A stretch of 64,000 bases of DNA. Origin: an endosymbiont of Bathymodiolus septemdierum str. Myojin knoll (lineage in GTDB: Bacteria; Pseudomonadota; Gammaproteobacteria; PS1; Pseudothioglobaceae). The translations under genes and the position numbers were made by a program. Under the pieces are notes generated by a model. That model was not told where the DNA came from. It was given only the letters and a program-made list of their open reading frames with translations, and did no database searches. Shown here piece by piece: positions 23,575 through 31,797 of this stretch (the stretch's first letter is position 1; each line of letters opens with the position of its first letter). The stretch covers positions 434,001 through 498,000 of the forward strand of contig NZ_AP013042.1 in assembly GCF_001547755.1 (NCBI RefSeq), in the 5' to 3' direction.

Positions 23575-24041
23575 TGACTAAATTAATTGATTTGTACAAT
23601 CGGACTTTTGTATATTTGTATAAATTCACAGATGATATTTTTAAACTTTTTTTACGCTTATATGTTGCAGATGTATTTTTTCGTGCAGGCTTAACCAAAC
23701 TTGGTAGCTGGGATTCAGAGTTGCCTTTTTTGTCATCAGGCGCACAATATTTATTTGAAAGTGAGTATAGCGTTCCTCTCATTCCCTGGGAATTGGCAGC
23801 CTATCTTGGCACGGCAGCAGAGTTGTTTTTGCCAATATTATTGCTATTGGGTTTGGCAACTCGTTTGAGCGCATTGGCTTTATTTGCTTTTAATATTGTT
23901 GCGGTTGTTTCGTATCCTATATTGTGGGAAGGTGGATTTTACGACCATAAGCTTTGGGGCGCGATGCTTTTGGTTGTTGTCATTTACGGGCAAGGAAAAA
24001 TATCGTTAGATAATATAATTTGCAGGAGAGTGTCAAAATGA
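23574..24041 (+). CDS. DoxX-family membrane protein
   Basis: 155 residues with four membrane helices and the family motifs LRLYVADVFFRAGLTKL and ELFLPILLLLGLATRLSALAL. DoxX proteins are common companions of DUF2282/DUF692/DUF2063 loci and may act as quinone-linked redox partners. Its start codon overlaps the bufC stop, and the next gene overlaps its end by 4 bp. Confidence 0.88.
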   Translation: MTKLIDLYNRTFVYLYKFTDDIFKLFLRLYVADVFFRAGLTKLGSWDSELPFLSSGAQYLFESEYSVPLIPWELAAYLGTAAELFLPILLLLGLATRLSALALFAFNIVAVVSYPILWEGGFYDHKLWGAMLLVVVIYGQGKISLDNIICRRVSK

Positions 24042-25561
24042 AAACAGAGACTGTGATAGAGATGTTTGAAACAGCAACCCCTGTTCTGGAGGCTTTGTCC
24101 ACGCTATTTGTTTTTGCGATTGGTTTATTTGTTCTACTTATTGTTATTGTTTTTATCTTTGATATTAGCCAAAGAAAGAATGCGGTTTTACGAAATTACC
24201 CTGTTATTGGGCATTTTCGCGGTATTTTTTCTAGTTTAGGTGAATTTTTTCGTCAATATTTCTTTGCGATGGACAGAGAAGAGATGCCATTTAACCGTGC
24301 AGAACGAGAATGGGTGCACAGGGCTGCGAATAATACCGATACCACAGTGGCTTTTGGCTCTAGCAAAAATTTAACCCCTGTGGGTACTGTAATTTTTGCC
24401 AATTGCCCTTTTCCAACCCTTGACGAAGATGCGACTGAAACTCGTCCAATTGCAATTGGCGAGGGATTTTGTCAAAATCCCTACACGGCAAAATCACTTT
24501 TTAATATCTCGGGTATGAGTTTTGGTGCGATTTCTAAACCTGCAGTTTTAGCATTGTCAAACGGCGCAAGAATGGCAGGTTGTTGGTATAACACAGGTGA
24601 AGGCGGGCTGTCACCTTATCATTTAGAGGGCGGCGGCGACATTGTTTTTCAAATAGGCACGGCAAAATATGGTGTGCGTGATTTAGAGGGTAATTTAAGT
24701 GATGAAAAATTAATCGAAATTGCTGAATATGAGCAGGTCAAAATGTTTGAAATTAAAATGAGTCAGGGTGCAAAACCTGGCAAAGGTGGTATTTTGCCAG
24801 GTGCCAAAGTGACCGAGCAAATCGCCCAAATTCGTGGCATTGACGCGGGAGAAGATTCTATTTCCCCTAATCGCCATTTGGATATAGCATCTACTGACGA
24901 CTTATTAAATATGATTAATCATGTGCGTAAGGTTACTGGCAAACCTACGGGTTTTAAGTCAGTGATTGGTGCGACGGATTGGCTGGATGATTTTTTCAAA
25001 GAGATTAACAAACGCGGCGAAGCATTAGCACCAGATTTTATTACCCTAGATAGTGGCGATGGTGGCACAGGAGCAGCGCCGATGCCATTGTTAGATAATG
25101 TCGGCTTGACGATTAAAGAAACCTTACCACTATTGGTTGATAAATTAGAGCAATACGGTTTAAAAAATCGCATTAAGGTTATTACCTCTGGCAAATTGAT
25201 TACCCCATCTGAAGTGGCTTGGGCGTTATGCGCAGGGGCGGATTTTATTACCAGTGCGCGTGGGTTTATGTTTTCAATTGGTTGCATTCAAGCATTAAAA
25301 TGCAATAAAAATACCTGTCCAACTGGCATTACCACACACAATAAACGCCTACAAAAAGGCTTAGACCCAGATAATAAAGCTACCAAAGTCGCTAACTATG
25401 TACATAATATGAATCACGCAGTTGAAGTTATTGCCCATTCTTGTGGCGTATCAGAGCCTAGAAAATTAAATCGCAATCATGTGCGTATTGTGCAAAATAA
25501 CGGCCGATCAATACCAATGAATGAACTTTATCCGTCGCAACATTTAGGGGGAACGGTATGA
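24038..25561 (+). CDS. Membrane-anchored FMN-binding glutamate-synthase-like protein
   Basis: 507 residues. One or two N-terminal membrane helices (LSTLFVFAIGLFVLLIVIV) precede a GltB-type (beta/alpha)8 synthase domain. Visible are the FMN-region YNTGEGGLSP, KMSQGAKPGKGG, DSGDGGTGAAP, SARGFMFSIGC, and the cysteines of a 3Fe-4S-like site in CNKNTCPTGI. There is no glutaminase domain, so it is not a classical glutamate synthase; substrates are unknown. ATG 24038 has AGGAGAG upstream and is preferred over TTG 24020. It overlaps the genes on both sides by 4 bp. Confidence 0.84.
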   Translation: MKTETVIEMFETATPVLEALSTLFVFAIGLFVLLIVIVFIFDISQRKNAVLRNYPVIGHFRGIFSSLGEFFRQYFFAMDREEMPFNRAEREWVHRAANNTDTTVAFGSSKNLTPVGTVIFANCPFPTLDEDATETRPIAIGEGFCQNPYTAKSLFNISGMSFGAISKPAVLALSNGARMAGCWYNTGEGGLSPYHLEGGGDIVFQIGTAKYGVRDLEGNLSDEKLIEIAEYEQVKMFEIKMSQGAKPGKGGILPGAKVTEQIAQIRGIDAGEDSISPNRHLDIASTDDLLNMINHVRKVTGKPTGFKSVIGATDWLDDFFKEINKRGEALAPDFITLDSGDGGTGAAPMPLLDNVGLTIKETLPLLVDKLEQYGLKNRIKVITSGKLITPSEVAWALCAGADFITSARGFMFSIGCIQALKCNKNTCPTGITTHNKRLQKGLDPDNKATKVANYVHNMNHAVEVIAHSCGVSEPRKLNRNHVRIVQNNGRSIPMNELYPSQHLGGTV

Positions 25562-27189
25562 AGGCATCCGATTTATTTGTTAAAGCCTTAGAAAACGAAG
25601 GCGTTGAATATATTTTTGGCATTCCTGGCGAGGAAAATCTAGATTTTTTAGATTCTTTGCAAGGCTCAAGTATTAAATTTATTTTAACCAGACATGAGCA
25701 AGGGGCGGCCTTTATGGCGGCCACTTATGGCAGAATGACAGGGAAAACAGGTGTGTGTCTAGCCACTTTAGGTCCTGGCGCTACTAATTTTGTTACCTGC
25801 GCAGCTTATGCACAACTTGGTGCTATGCCAATGCTGATGATTACGGGACAAAAACCAATTAACTCAAGCAAGCAAGGGCGTTTTCAAATTGTTGATATAG
25901 TGCGTATGATGGAGCCATTGACTAAATCTACCAAACAAATTGTGAATGGCAGTATGATTCCATCATTAGTGCGTGATGCCTTTCGTTTGGCTGAAGAGGA
26001 AAGACCAGGGGCAGTACATTTAGAATTACCCGAAGATGTGGCAGCTGAAGAAGTTGATAATTGGCATATTTTTCCTGTGCATGAAATTCGTCGCCCTGAT
26101 GCCGATAAGCAGGCTTTGAATGATGCTATGCAAATGATTAAACTTGCTAAACGCCCATTAATATTAATGGGTGCGGGTGCCAATCGTAAAAAAGTGTTTG
26201 AGCCGTTAAAGTGCTTTATTGATAAATCGGGCATTCCTTTTTTTAATACACAAATGGGTAAAGGGGCGGTGAGTTGTGAAAATCCATTATTTTTAGGAAC
26301 GGCTGCCTTATCAGATTCTGATGTATTGCACCGAGTGATAAACATGGCTGATTTAATCATTAACATTGGTCATGATGTGGTGGAAAAACCACCATTTTTT
26401 ATGCACGAAGGTGGCACTAAAGTTATTCATGTTAACTTTAATTCAGCACAAGTAGATGAAGTGTATTTTCCACAATTAGAAGTAATTGGCGATATTGCCA
26501 CCAGTATTAGTGCGCTAAGTAGACTTTTGCCAGAAGCATTGGACAATGATGTCGCTAATTTGCTTAAAAAGCGTGAAGAAATCAAGCGTGTTATTCATGA
26601 AATGGATACAAATGATTGTTATCCTTTGCTACCACAGCGCATTGTTGCTGATGTACGCCGTGCACTTGATAAGGATGCAATTATTGCCCTGGATAATGGT
26701 ATGTATAAAATTTGGTTTGCAAGGCATTATCACACCTATATGCCCAATACGGTTTTACTTGATAACGCCTTAGCAACGATGGGTGCAGGTCTACCAAGTG
26801 CAATGGCATGCGCTTTAATTTATCCAAATAGACAGGTAATGGCCATCTGCGGTGACGGTGGGTTTATGATGAATTCTCAAGAAATAGAAACCGCAGTGCG
26901 TCTTAATTTGAATTTAGTTGTATTGATTATAACCGATCGTGCGTATGGAATGATTCGTTGGAAACAAAAGGGACAGGGCTTAAAAGATTTTGGGTTGAAA
27001 TACAATAATCCTGATTTTGTTAAATACGCGGATAGTTATGGTGCAATAGGGCATAAAATACAAAGCGCAGATGAGTTTGTGCCATTGATTCAATCTTGCT
27101 TTAAGCAAGGTGGCGTGCATATTATTGATGTTCCGATTGATTACCGAGAAAATAAAAAGCTTTTCCCTAAACAACTACAAAATATATAG
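25558..27189 (+). CDS. Acetolactate-synthase-like ThDP enzyme
   Basis: 543 residues of the IlvB/ThDP-dependent family. The catalytic Glu47 is in TRHEQGAAFMAATYGR. The central FAD/nucleotide-fold domain and the ThDP/Mg motif GDGGFMMNSQEIETAVRLN near residue 433 are present. There is no regulatory small-subunit gene nearby, and the neighbours are a GltB-like enzyme and an aldehyde dehydrogenase. A catabolic 2-oxoacid or sulfoacetaldehyde-type reaction is therefore as likely as branched-chain amino-acid synthesis. The start overlaps the previous stop by 4 bp. Confidence 0.83.
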   Translation: MKASDLFVKALENEGVEYIFGIPGEENLDFLDSLQGSSIKFILTRHEQGAAFMAATYGRMTGKTGVCLATLGPGATNFVTCAAYAQLGAMPMLMITGQKPINSSKQGRFQIVDIVRMMEPLTKSTKQIVNGSMIPSLVRDAFRLAEEERPGAVHLELPEDVAAEEVDNWHIFPVHEIRRPDADKQALNDAMQMIKLAKRPLILMGAGANRKKVFEPLKCFIDKSGIPFFNTQMGKGAVSCENPLFLGTAALSDSDVLHRVINMADLIINIGHDVVEKPPFFMHEGGTKVIHVNFNSAQVDEVYFPQLEVIGDIATSISALSRLLPEALDNDVANLLKKREEIKRVIHEMDTNDCYPLLPQRIVADVRRALDKDAIIALDNGMYKIWFARHYHTYMPNTVLLDNALATMGAGLPSAMACALIYPNRQVMAICGDGGFMMNSQEIETAVRLNLNLVVLIITDRAYGMIRWKQKGQGLKDFGLKYNNPDFVKYADSYGAIGHKIQSADEFVPLIQSCFKQGGVHIIDVPIDYRENKKLFPKQLQNI

Positions 27190-27198
27190 GCGTTTATT

Positions 27199-28575
27199 AT
27201 GAAACAATTAATTGTTAAACAGGCTTATACTGATGCGATATTGGCTGAACTTACAATGCACAACGCCGAACAGGTAACGGCAATGTTGGCAACAGCCAGT
27301 GCTTTAGATAAAAACGGTTGTTTGCCCACATATAAGCGTATTCAGATTTTGCAAAAATTGGCAGATTTAATAAAAAATGAAGAGGAATATTTTGCGCGCT
27401 TAATTGCCAATGAAGGTGGCAAACCAATTAAAGATGCACGGGTAGAAGTTGCCCGTGCTATTGATGGTGTGCATTTGGCAATCTCAGCTATTCGTGATAT
27501 TAAAGGTGCAGAAATACCAATGGATTTAACCCCTGCAGGTGCAGGTAGAAAAGCTTTTACCAGTATGGAGCCAATTGGCGTGGTGGTTGCTATTAGTGCT
27601 TTTAATCACCCTCTAAATTTAGCCATTCATCAGATTATTCCTGCTATTGCCACAGGTTGTCCCATTATTATCAAACCTGCCAGTTTGACGCCATTATGCA
27701 CGCTACGCCTATCCAAGTTGATTGAGCAAGCAGGTCTACCGGTAGGTTGGGTGCAAGTGGCATTATTAGACAACGAAAATGCAGAAAAATTAGTAACCGA
27801 TCCACGAGTGGCGTTTTTTAGTTTTATCGGTTCTGCAAAAGTAGGTTGGTATCTTAAATCAAAACTTGCGCCTGGTGTTCGTTGCGCCTTAGAGCATGGT
27901 GGAGTGGCGCCCTTAATTTTTGATGATTATCAGGATATAGACGGTTTTGTAAATGGCGTGGTAAAAGCCAGTATGTATCACTCTGGACAGGTCTGCGTTT
28001 CTGTGCAACGCGTTTATATTCCAAGCGTTAGAGCAGAAGAGATAGCACAAAAAATTGCCGCTGTTGCCAACCAACAAGTTGTTGGCGATGCAATTAATGA
28101 AGACAGTGACTTAGGGCCTTTAATCGCACCCAAAGAGGTGGATAGGGTAGAATCATGGGTAAATGAGGCTGTTGCTCAGGGTGCACGAGTAGTAACTGGA
28201 GGTCGGCGCATCAATAAAATCACTTATGAGCCAACAGTGCTGCTTAATCCAGCAAAAGATGCCAAAGTTTCAACGCAAGAAATATTTGCCCCTGTGGTTT
28301 GTGTATATGCTTATGATGATATCAATGAAGCGATTGAAGCGGCTAATAGTTTGGATGTGTCTTTCCAAGCTGCTGTATTTAGCGATAATCTCTCTCTTGC
28401 CATGGATGTGGCTGATAAATTAGAAGCCTCGGCAGTGATGATTAATGATTACACCACGTTTAGAGTAGATTGGATGCCATTTGCAGGTCGCAAGCACTCA
28501 GGCTATGGCATTGGCGGTATTGGCTATACCATGCGTGATATGCTTGAGCATAAAATGATTGTTATTAAATCTTAA
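27199..28575 (+). CDS. Aldehyde dehydrogenase family protein
   Basis: 458 residues of the NAD(P)-dependent aldehyde dehydrogenase superfamily. The oxyanion/cofactor segment is SAFNHPLNLAIHQI. The general base Glu is in ALEHGGVAP (usually LELGG). The nucleophile Cys is in YHSGQVCVSVQR, and the C-terminal MPFAGRKHSGYG is typical. The subgroup resembles lactaldehyde, phosphonoacetaldehyde or sulfoaldehyde dehydrogenases rather than betaine aldehyde dehydrogenase, but the substrate is uncertain. Nine bp separate it from the ThDP enzyme gene, suggesting the product of one is the substrate of the other. An incomplete attC follows its stop. Confidence 0.87.
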   Translation: MKQLIVKQAYTDAILAELTMHNAEQVTAMLATASALDKNGCLPTYKRIQILQKLADLIKNEEEYFARLIANEGGKPIKDARVEVARAIDGVHLAISAIRDIKGAEIPMDLTPAGAGRKAFTSMEPIGVVVAISAFNHPLNLAIHQIIPAIATGCPIIIKPASLTPLCTLRLSKLIEQAGLPVGWVQVALLDNENAEKLVTDPRVAFFSFIGSAKVGWYLKSKLAPGVRCALEHGGVAPLIFDDYQDIDGFVNGVVKASMYHSGQVCVSVQRVYIPSVRAEEIAQKIAAVANQQVVGDAINEDSDLGPLIAPKEVDRVESWVNEAVAQGARVVTGGRRINKITYEPTVLLNPAKDAKVSTQEIFAPVVCVYAYDDINEAIEAANSLDVSFQAAVFSDNLSLAMDVADKLEASAVMINDYTTFRVDWMPFAGRKHSGYGIGGIGYTMRDMLEHKMIVIKS

Positions 28576-28582
28576 TTTAAAT

Positions 28583-28632
28583 AAATCATTCCAGCCGAGC
28601 GCTTACGCGTCAGATGATTTTAGGCGTTATGT
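28583..28632 (+). repeat. Partial attC site downstream of the aldehyde dehydrogenase gene
   Basis: AAATCAT (28583) pairs with ATGATTT, and the site ends in GGCGTTATGT. It shares AAATCATTCCAGCCGA with the attC at 7269. The leading inverse core (RYYYAAC) is missing, so it is a truncated site left after rearrangement. Confidence 0.65.
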
Positions 28633-29168
28633 GTAAAAATTCTCACCACTTGCCCTGCGTGTAAGCAAGGTTTAGCACGGTATGAAAATTCAACAGGGGT
28701 TAATACATTGGTCTCTCTTAATCTTTTCATTTTGGACTTTCCGTTCATTTTTTTGTATTGCCAAAAAAACGAACCAAAAAAAGGCAACCCTTATTCCGCA
28801 TTTTATTTTTACTAAACTTGTTTGCTAAAACTTTTAAACTCGCTACGCTCAAACAAAAAAGTTTTTTAACGCAAACGGCGTTAAGAAAAAATTAAAAATG
28901 CTTCATCAAGGGAACGCATTAGAGCTTCGTTGTTGGTGTATGTGAAAATCAAAAGCAGGGTAAAAAATAATAATTACAAATATACCTTGTATAATATATA
29001 AAAAATACAGGATTAATTCATAATAAGGATTAAGTATATCTTTATGAAAATATTGATAATATTAAACAATAATTTATATATTAATATATTTTTAGGTTTA
29101 TTACACAATATATTCAATTTTTAATGAAATACATATGTTTATTAACGAATTGTGGTAATAATAAATAG
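28633..29168. other. Non-coding AT-rich stretch with a repeat-like segment
   Basis: I see no supported gene. The part from about 28730 to 28930 (TTTTTTTGTATTGCCAAAA, then AACGAACCAAAAAAAGGC) looks like a dispersed intergenic element with inverted-repeat character. The part from 28970 to 29168 is almost pure A/T and may hold the promoter of the next cassette. Confidence 0.35.
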
Positions 29169-29627
29169 TTAGCTCAAAAAAAGGAAAAACAATATGCCTC
29201 GTAAGTTAAAAGGAAGAGATGGTATAGCCATTACCATTCCAGATGGTGGTCATGGTTTGCAAGGTCGTGATGGTCATATGGCTGCCATTCCAAAAGGAGG
29301 CCGTGGGTTACAGGGAAGAGATGGCAGGATGGTTGCTATCCGCACTGGAGGGCGTGGCTTACAAGGCCGTGATGGTCGTATGGCTGCCATTCCAAAAGGA
29401 GGCCGTGGGTTACAAGGACGTGACGGCAGGATGGTTGCCATTCCTGCTGGCGGGCGTGGACTGCAAGGTCGTGATGGACGAATGGTTGCTATTGGCAAGG
29501 GGAAACATGGTGTCCAAGATACAAATGGACGTGTACGTGTTAAGAGCTAACAAGGCCTGCAGTTGACCCAGCAATACGCCGTTTCGCTTCGCTGCACGTC
29601 GCATCGCAGGTCAACTGAGTTTAAGCG
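29169..29627 (+). mobile_element. Integron gene cassette 3 (459 bp) with 17-residue-repeat gene
   Basis: It starts at the crossover of GTTAGCTC (29168-29175) and ends at that of GTTATACGCC (29627). The end attC opens with GAGCTAAC (29544-29551), the exact reverse complement of the start, proving a single cassette unit. Confidence 0.82.
29194..29550 (+). CDS. Protein made entirely of 17-residue tandem repeats, unknown function
   Basis: The 118-residue product consists of seven consecutive 17-residue units with consensus GGRGLQGRDGRMVAIPK. The first and last units are more divergent. It is very basic and rich in Gly and Arg, with no signal peptide and no membrane segment. At DNA level the 51-bp units are similar but not identical, so the repeat is not brand new. 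The start ATG has AAAGGAAAAAC upstream, and the stop codon lies within the attC. I know no family for it. A fibrous or nucleic-acid-binding role is conceivable from composition only. Confidence 0.78.
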   Translation: MPRKLKGRDGIAITIPDGGHGLQGRDGHMAAIPKGGRGLQGRDGRMVAIRTGGRGLQGRDGRMAAIPKGGRGLQGRDGRMVAIPAGGRGLQGRDGRMVAIGKGKHGVQDTNGRVRVKS

Positions 29628-29633
29628 TTATAC
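29546..29633 (+). repeat. attC recombination site of cassette 3
   Basis: It opens with GCTAAC and ends with GCGTTATAC. Arms GCAGTTGACC and GGTCAACTG pair, with a further inner pairing around TTCGCTTCG. Length and layout are typical of attC. It contains the stop codon of the repeat gene. Confidence 0.87.
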
Positions 29634-29686
29634 GCCTAATTAAAATTATGGGTAAAATTTAGATTTTAAATAAAGAGGATAAAAAA

Positions 29687-30091
29687 ATGTTAAAAAATAT
29701 AATTATCAGTGTTATTGTATTGGTGAATATGTTGATTGTTGGCTGTGTATCTCAACCAATAAATAATAATTCACAACAGGGCGATAGAGTTACAGTAGGC
29801 ACAGTACAAAAAGAAATTAAAGTTGGTATGAGTGCTGCCTCTGTTGCTTCTGTACTTGGTAGTCCGAATATTGTAACATCAGGTGACAACGGTGGAGAGG
29901 TTTGGATTTATGACAAAATATCCTCAAATGCGAGTTATTCAAGTAGTGATGCTTATGCAACGATATTACTAATTGGCGGTAGTGAATCAAGCTCTAATGT
30001 TTCTAGTTCTCAAAGAACATTAACCATTATTATTAAATTTGATACCAATAAAAAAGTATCTAGTTTTAAATATCACACTTCTAGATTTTAA
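29687..30091 (+). CDS. Small lipoprotein, SmpA/OmlA (BamE)-like fold
   Basis: 134 residues with a lipobox VGC at Cys20 after a hydrophobic signal (IIISVIVLVNMLIVGC). The mature part has the BamE-like pattern VQKEIKVGMSAASVASVLGSP followed by GGEVWIYDKI. That describes a small outer-membrane lipoprotein with an alpha-alpha-beta fold. It has its own GAGGAT ribosome site and is the first of three lipoprotein genes in a row. It starts 60 bp after the cassette-3 attC, so it may be the content of a further cassette whose attC is lost. Confidence 0.75.
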   Translation: MLKNIIISVIVLVNMLIVGCVSQPINNNSQQGDRVTVGTVQKEIKVGMSAASVASVLGSPNIVTSGDNGGEVWIYDKISSNASYSSSDAYATILLIGGSESSSNVSSSQRTLTIIIKFDTNKKVSSFKYHTSRF

Positions 30092-30110
30092 TATTTATTG
30101 GAGATAAATT

Positions 30111-30626
30111 ATGCGTTTTAAATTATATGTAGTTATTCTATTTTCTCTATTTATCACATCGTGTGGCACAATACCAAAGGACGCTTTAAGGCTTACACAA
30201 AAAAGTTTAGAACTGCGACAAATGCAGCAAAAAGAATACGACAATGTTACAGAAAAACATATGTTGATTGCTTCTGCTAATGTTTTACAAGACATTGGTT
30301 TCATCATCAAAGAAAGTGAGCAGGATTTAGGATTGTTGATAGCAGAAAAAATCAGAGATGCAACTAACACTGGTCAAGTGATAATGGCTATATTGTTAGG
30401 TACTCCAATGGATACACATCAAAAAATTAGAGTATCCTTAATTACTAGAATTAAAAATAATAATTCTATTTTAGTTCGTGCAAGTTTTCAGAGGATAGTG
30501 TTTAGTGATACACAATACCAAAGGGACGTACCCACTACAATGGAGTACATAAAAGATAAGAAAATTTATCAAGACTTTTATACTAAGTTAGATAAAGCTA
30601 TATTTTTAGCAAAACAAGGAATTTAA
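30111..30626 (+). CDS. Lipoprotein, paralogue A of a pair
   Basis: 171 residues with lipobox TSC (Cys18, LFITSCGTIP). The mature part contains LELRQMQQKEYDNVTE, then LQDIGFIIKESEQDLGLLIAEK and a C-terminal KKIYQDFYTKLDKAIFL. The same order of motifs occurs in the next gene (YDNISK, LQDLGFVIDKADS, PKIYQDFFVSLDKGMFL), so the two are diverged paralogues. This pattern is found in envelope lipoproteins of unknown function. A GGAGAT ribosome site is present. Confidence 0.75.
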   Translation: MRFKLYVVILFSLFITSCGTIPKDALRLTQKSLELRQMQQKEYDNVTEKHMLIASANVLQDIGFIIKESEQDLGLLIAEKIRDATNTGQVIMAILLGTPMDTHQKIRVSLITRIKNNNSILVRASFQRIVFSDTQYQRDVPTTMEYIKDKKIYQDFYTKLDKAIFLAKQGI

Positions 30627-30627
30627 C

Positions 30628-31050
30628 ATGAATATCAAAAAACTATTACTTTTAAGCGTTATAACTTCATCTTTTTTATTGACTGGCTGCGTTAGTTCTA
30701 CCGCTCAAATTATCAATTCAGAATCAGAGTCACAGTTAAAAGTTCGTTCATATCAAACTAAAACTTACGATAATATTTCAAAAGTCAAAGCAATTAGAGG
30801 TACAATAGCAGTATTACAAGATTTAGGTTTTGTCATTGATAAAGCAGATTCATTAACTGGAACTGTATCTGGTACAAAATTAGATGGCTATAAGGTAGTC
30901 ATGAGTATTACCATAAGACAAATACAAAAATCAGTAAAAGTAAGGGCTAATGCACAATATGGTGTTAAAGCAATTAAAGACCCTAAAATATATCAAGACT
31001 TTTTTGTATCTTTAGATAAAGGCATGTTTTTAGAGAAAAATACACTATAA
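30628..31050 (+). CDS. Lipoprotein, paralogue B of a pair
   Basis: 140 residues with lipobox LTGC (Cys20). It is a shorter paralogue of the preceding gene, one base away, sharing the YDNIS, LQDLGFVID and KIYQDFF-LDKGMFL motifs. The pair plus the BamE-like gene form one likely transcript. Its stop is immediately followed by the msbA-derived repeat, so downstream sequence was joined here by recombination. Confidence 0.75.
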   Translation: MNIKKLLLLSVITSSFLLTGCVSSTAQIINSESESQLKVRSYQTKTYDNISKVKAIRGTIAVLQDLGFVIDKADSLTGTVSGTKLDGYKVVMSITIRQIQKSVKVRANAQYGVKAIKDPKIYQDFFVSLDKGMFLEKNTL

Positions 31051-31051
31051 A

Positions 31052-31208
31052 TGAAAAATAGGGACGCTACCTTTTTAACTAAATTGGTGCTGGTAAAGTG
31101 AGGCGTATTCGCCATTTGCATCGAGCAACTCTTGGCGTGAACCTTGCTCAATAATCCTGCCTTGTCGCAGCACGACAATCTTGTCTGCTTTTTTAACGGT
31201 GCTAAGGC
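31052..31208 (-). pseudogene. Duplicated 3' end of msbA (157 bp)
   Basis: This is a near-exact copy of 31641-31797 (three differences by eye), encoding the last part of the ABC ATPase ([19 protein letters not shown] and on to the stop). Upstream coding sequence is absent, so it is a fragment. With the genuine msbA end it forms direct repeats around the 31288-31566 gene. Confidence 0.9.
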
Positions 31209-31287
31209 AATAAAAGGGTAGCGCCCCCTTCTTCTCTTTTGACGTTTTGTGTATAATAGATTTTCTTATATTATAGAGATAACAAAG

Positions 31288-31566
31288 ATGGCAAAGAAAG
31301 AATCTAAAACGACTGAAGTAGCGCAATCAATTGATTTAATACAGGAAACTTATGTTGATGGCACAGCAAGTATCACTATTCGTCAAAATGTTGCGAAGAT
31401 TGATTTTTACCAAGCCTCTCCAGTGGTGAATGAAGACAGCTCCGGAGAGCAAAAAGAATTCCGTAAGGTTTCTCATCGTTTGATTTTACCAGTGGCTGGT
31501 TTGGCTGAGATACATGGAATCTTAAGTAAAATTATCAAAGAAAGCCAAAAAGACAATAAAGAGTAA
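31288..31566 (+). CDS. Small conserved-looking protein of unknown function (DUF3467-like pattern)
   Basis: 92 residues beginning [17 protein letters not shown]. The body, [19 protein letters not shown], then [20 protein letters not shown], is a beta-rich pattern reminiscent of DUF3467 proteins (S..EF.iDF...P...sR.i..p...k.l...l). The match is weak. It lies between two copies of the msbA 3' end, suggesting it was inserted next to msbA. ATG 31288 is preferred to a longer start at 31249. Confidence 0.65.
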   Translation: MAKKESKTTEVAQSIDLIQETYVDGTASITIRQNVAKIDFYQASPVVNEDSSGEQKEFRKVSHRLILPVAGLAEIHGILSKIIKESQKDNKE

Positions 31567-31640
31567 TTCTTTATTTTTTTTTTGCATCTAAAAAAACCTT
31601 AACTGATAATATTGCTACTAATGCCAATATTTTCAAAAAT

Positions 31641-31797
31641 TGAAAAATAGGGACGCTACCTTTTTAACTAAATTGGTGCTGGTAAAGTGAGGCGTATTCG
31701 CCATTTGCATCGAGCAACTCTTGGTGTGAACCTTGCTCAATAATCCTGCCTTGTTGCAGCACGACAATCTTGTCGGCTTTTTTAACGGTGCTAAGGC
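31641..31797 (-). repeat. Genuine msbA 3' end, partner of the direct repeat at 31052
   Basis: Same-orientation repeat of 31052-31208, 154 of 157 bases identical by eye. Distance between copies is about 430 bp. Confidence 0.9.

Noticed and set aside
25558-27189. ThDP enzyme considered as biosynthetic acetolactate synthase IlvB
   Set aside because: No small subunit or other branched-chain genes are nearby, and the operon partners are a GltB-like enzyme and an aldehyde dehydrogenase, so a gene symbol was not given.
29243-29566. Second repetitive reading frame over the 17-residue-repeat gene
   Set aside because: A repeat of 51 bp is open in several frames at once; the 29194 frame has the ribosome site, and its stop lies in the attC as usual for cassettes.
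31075-31326. Short minus-strand frame (about 83 residues) ending like MsbA
   Set aside because: It is the duplicated msbA 3' end fused to unrelated sequence; it lacks the ATPase core and cannot be functional.
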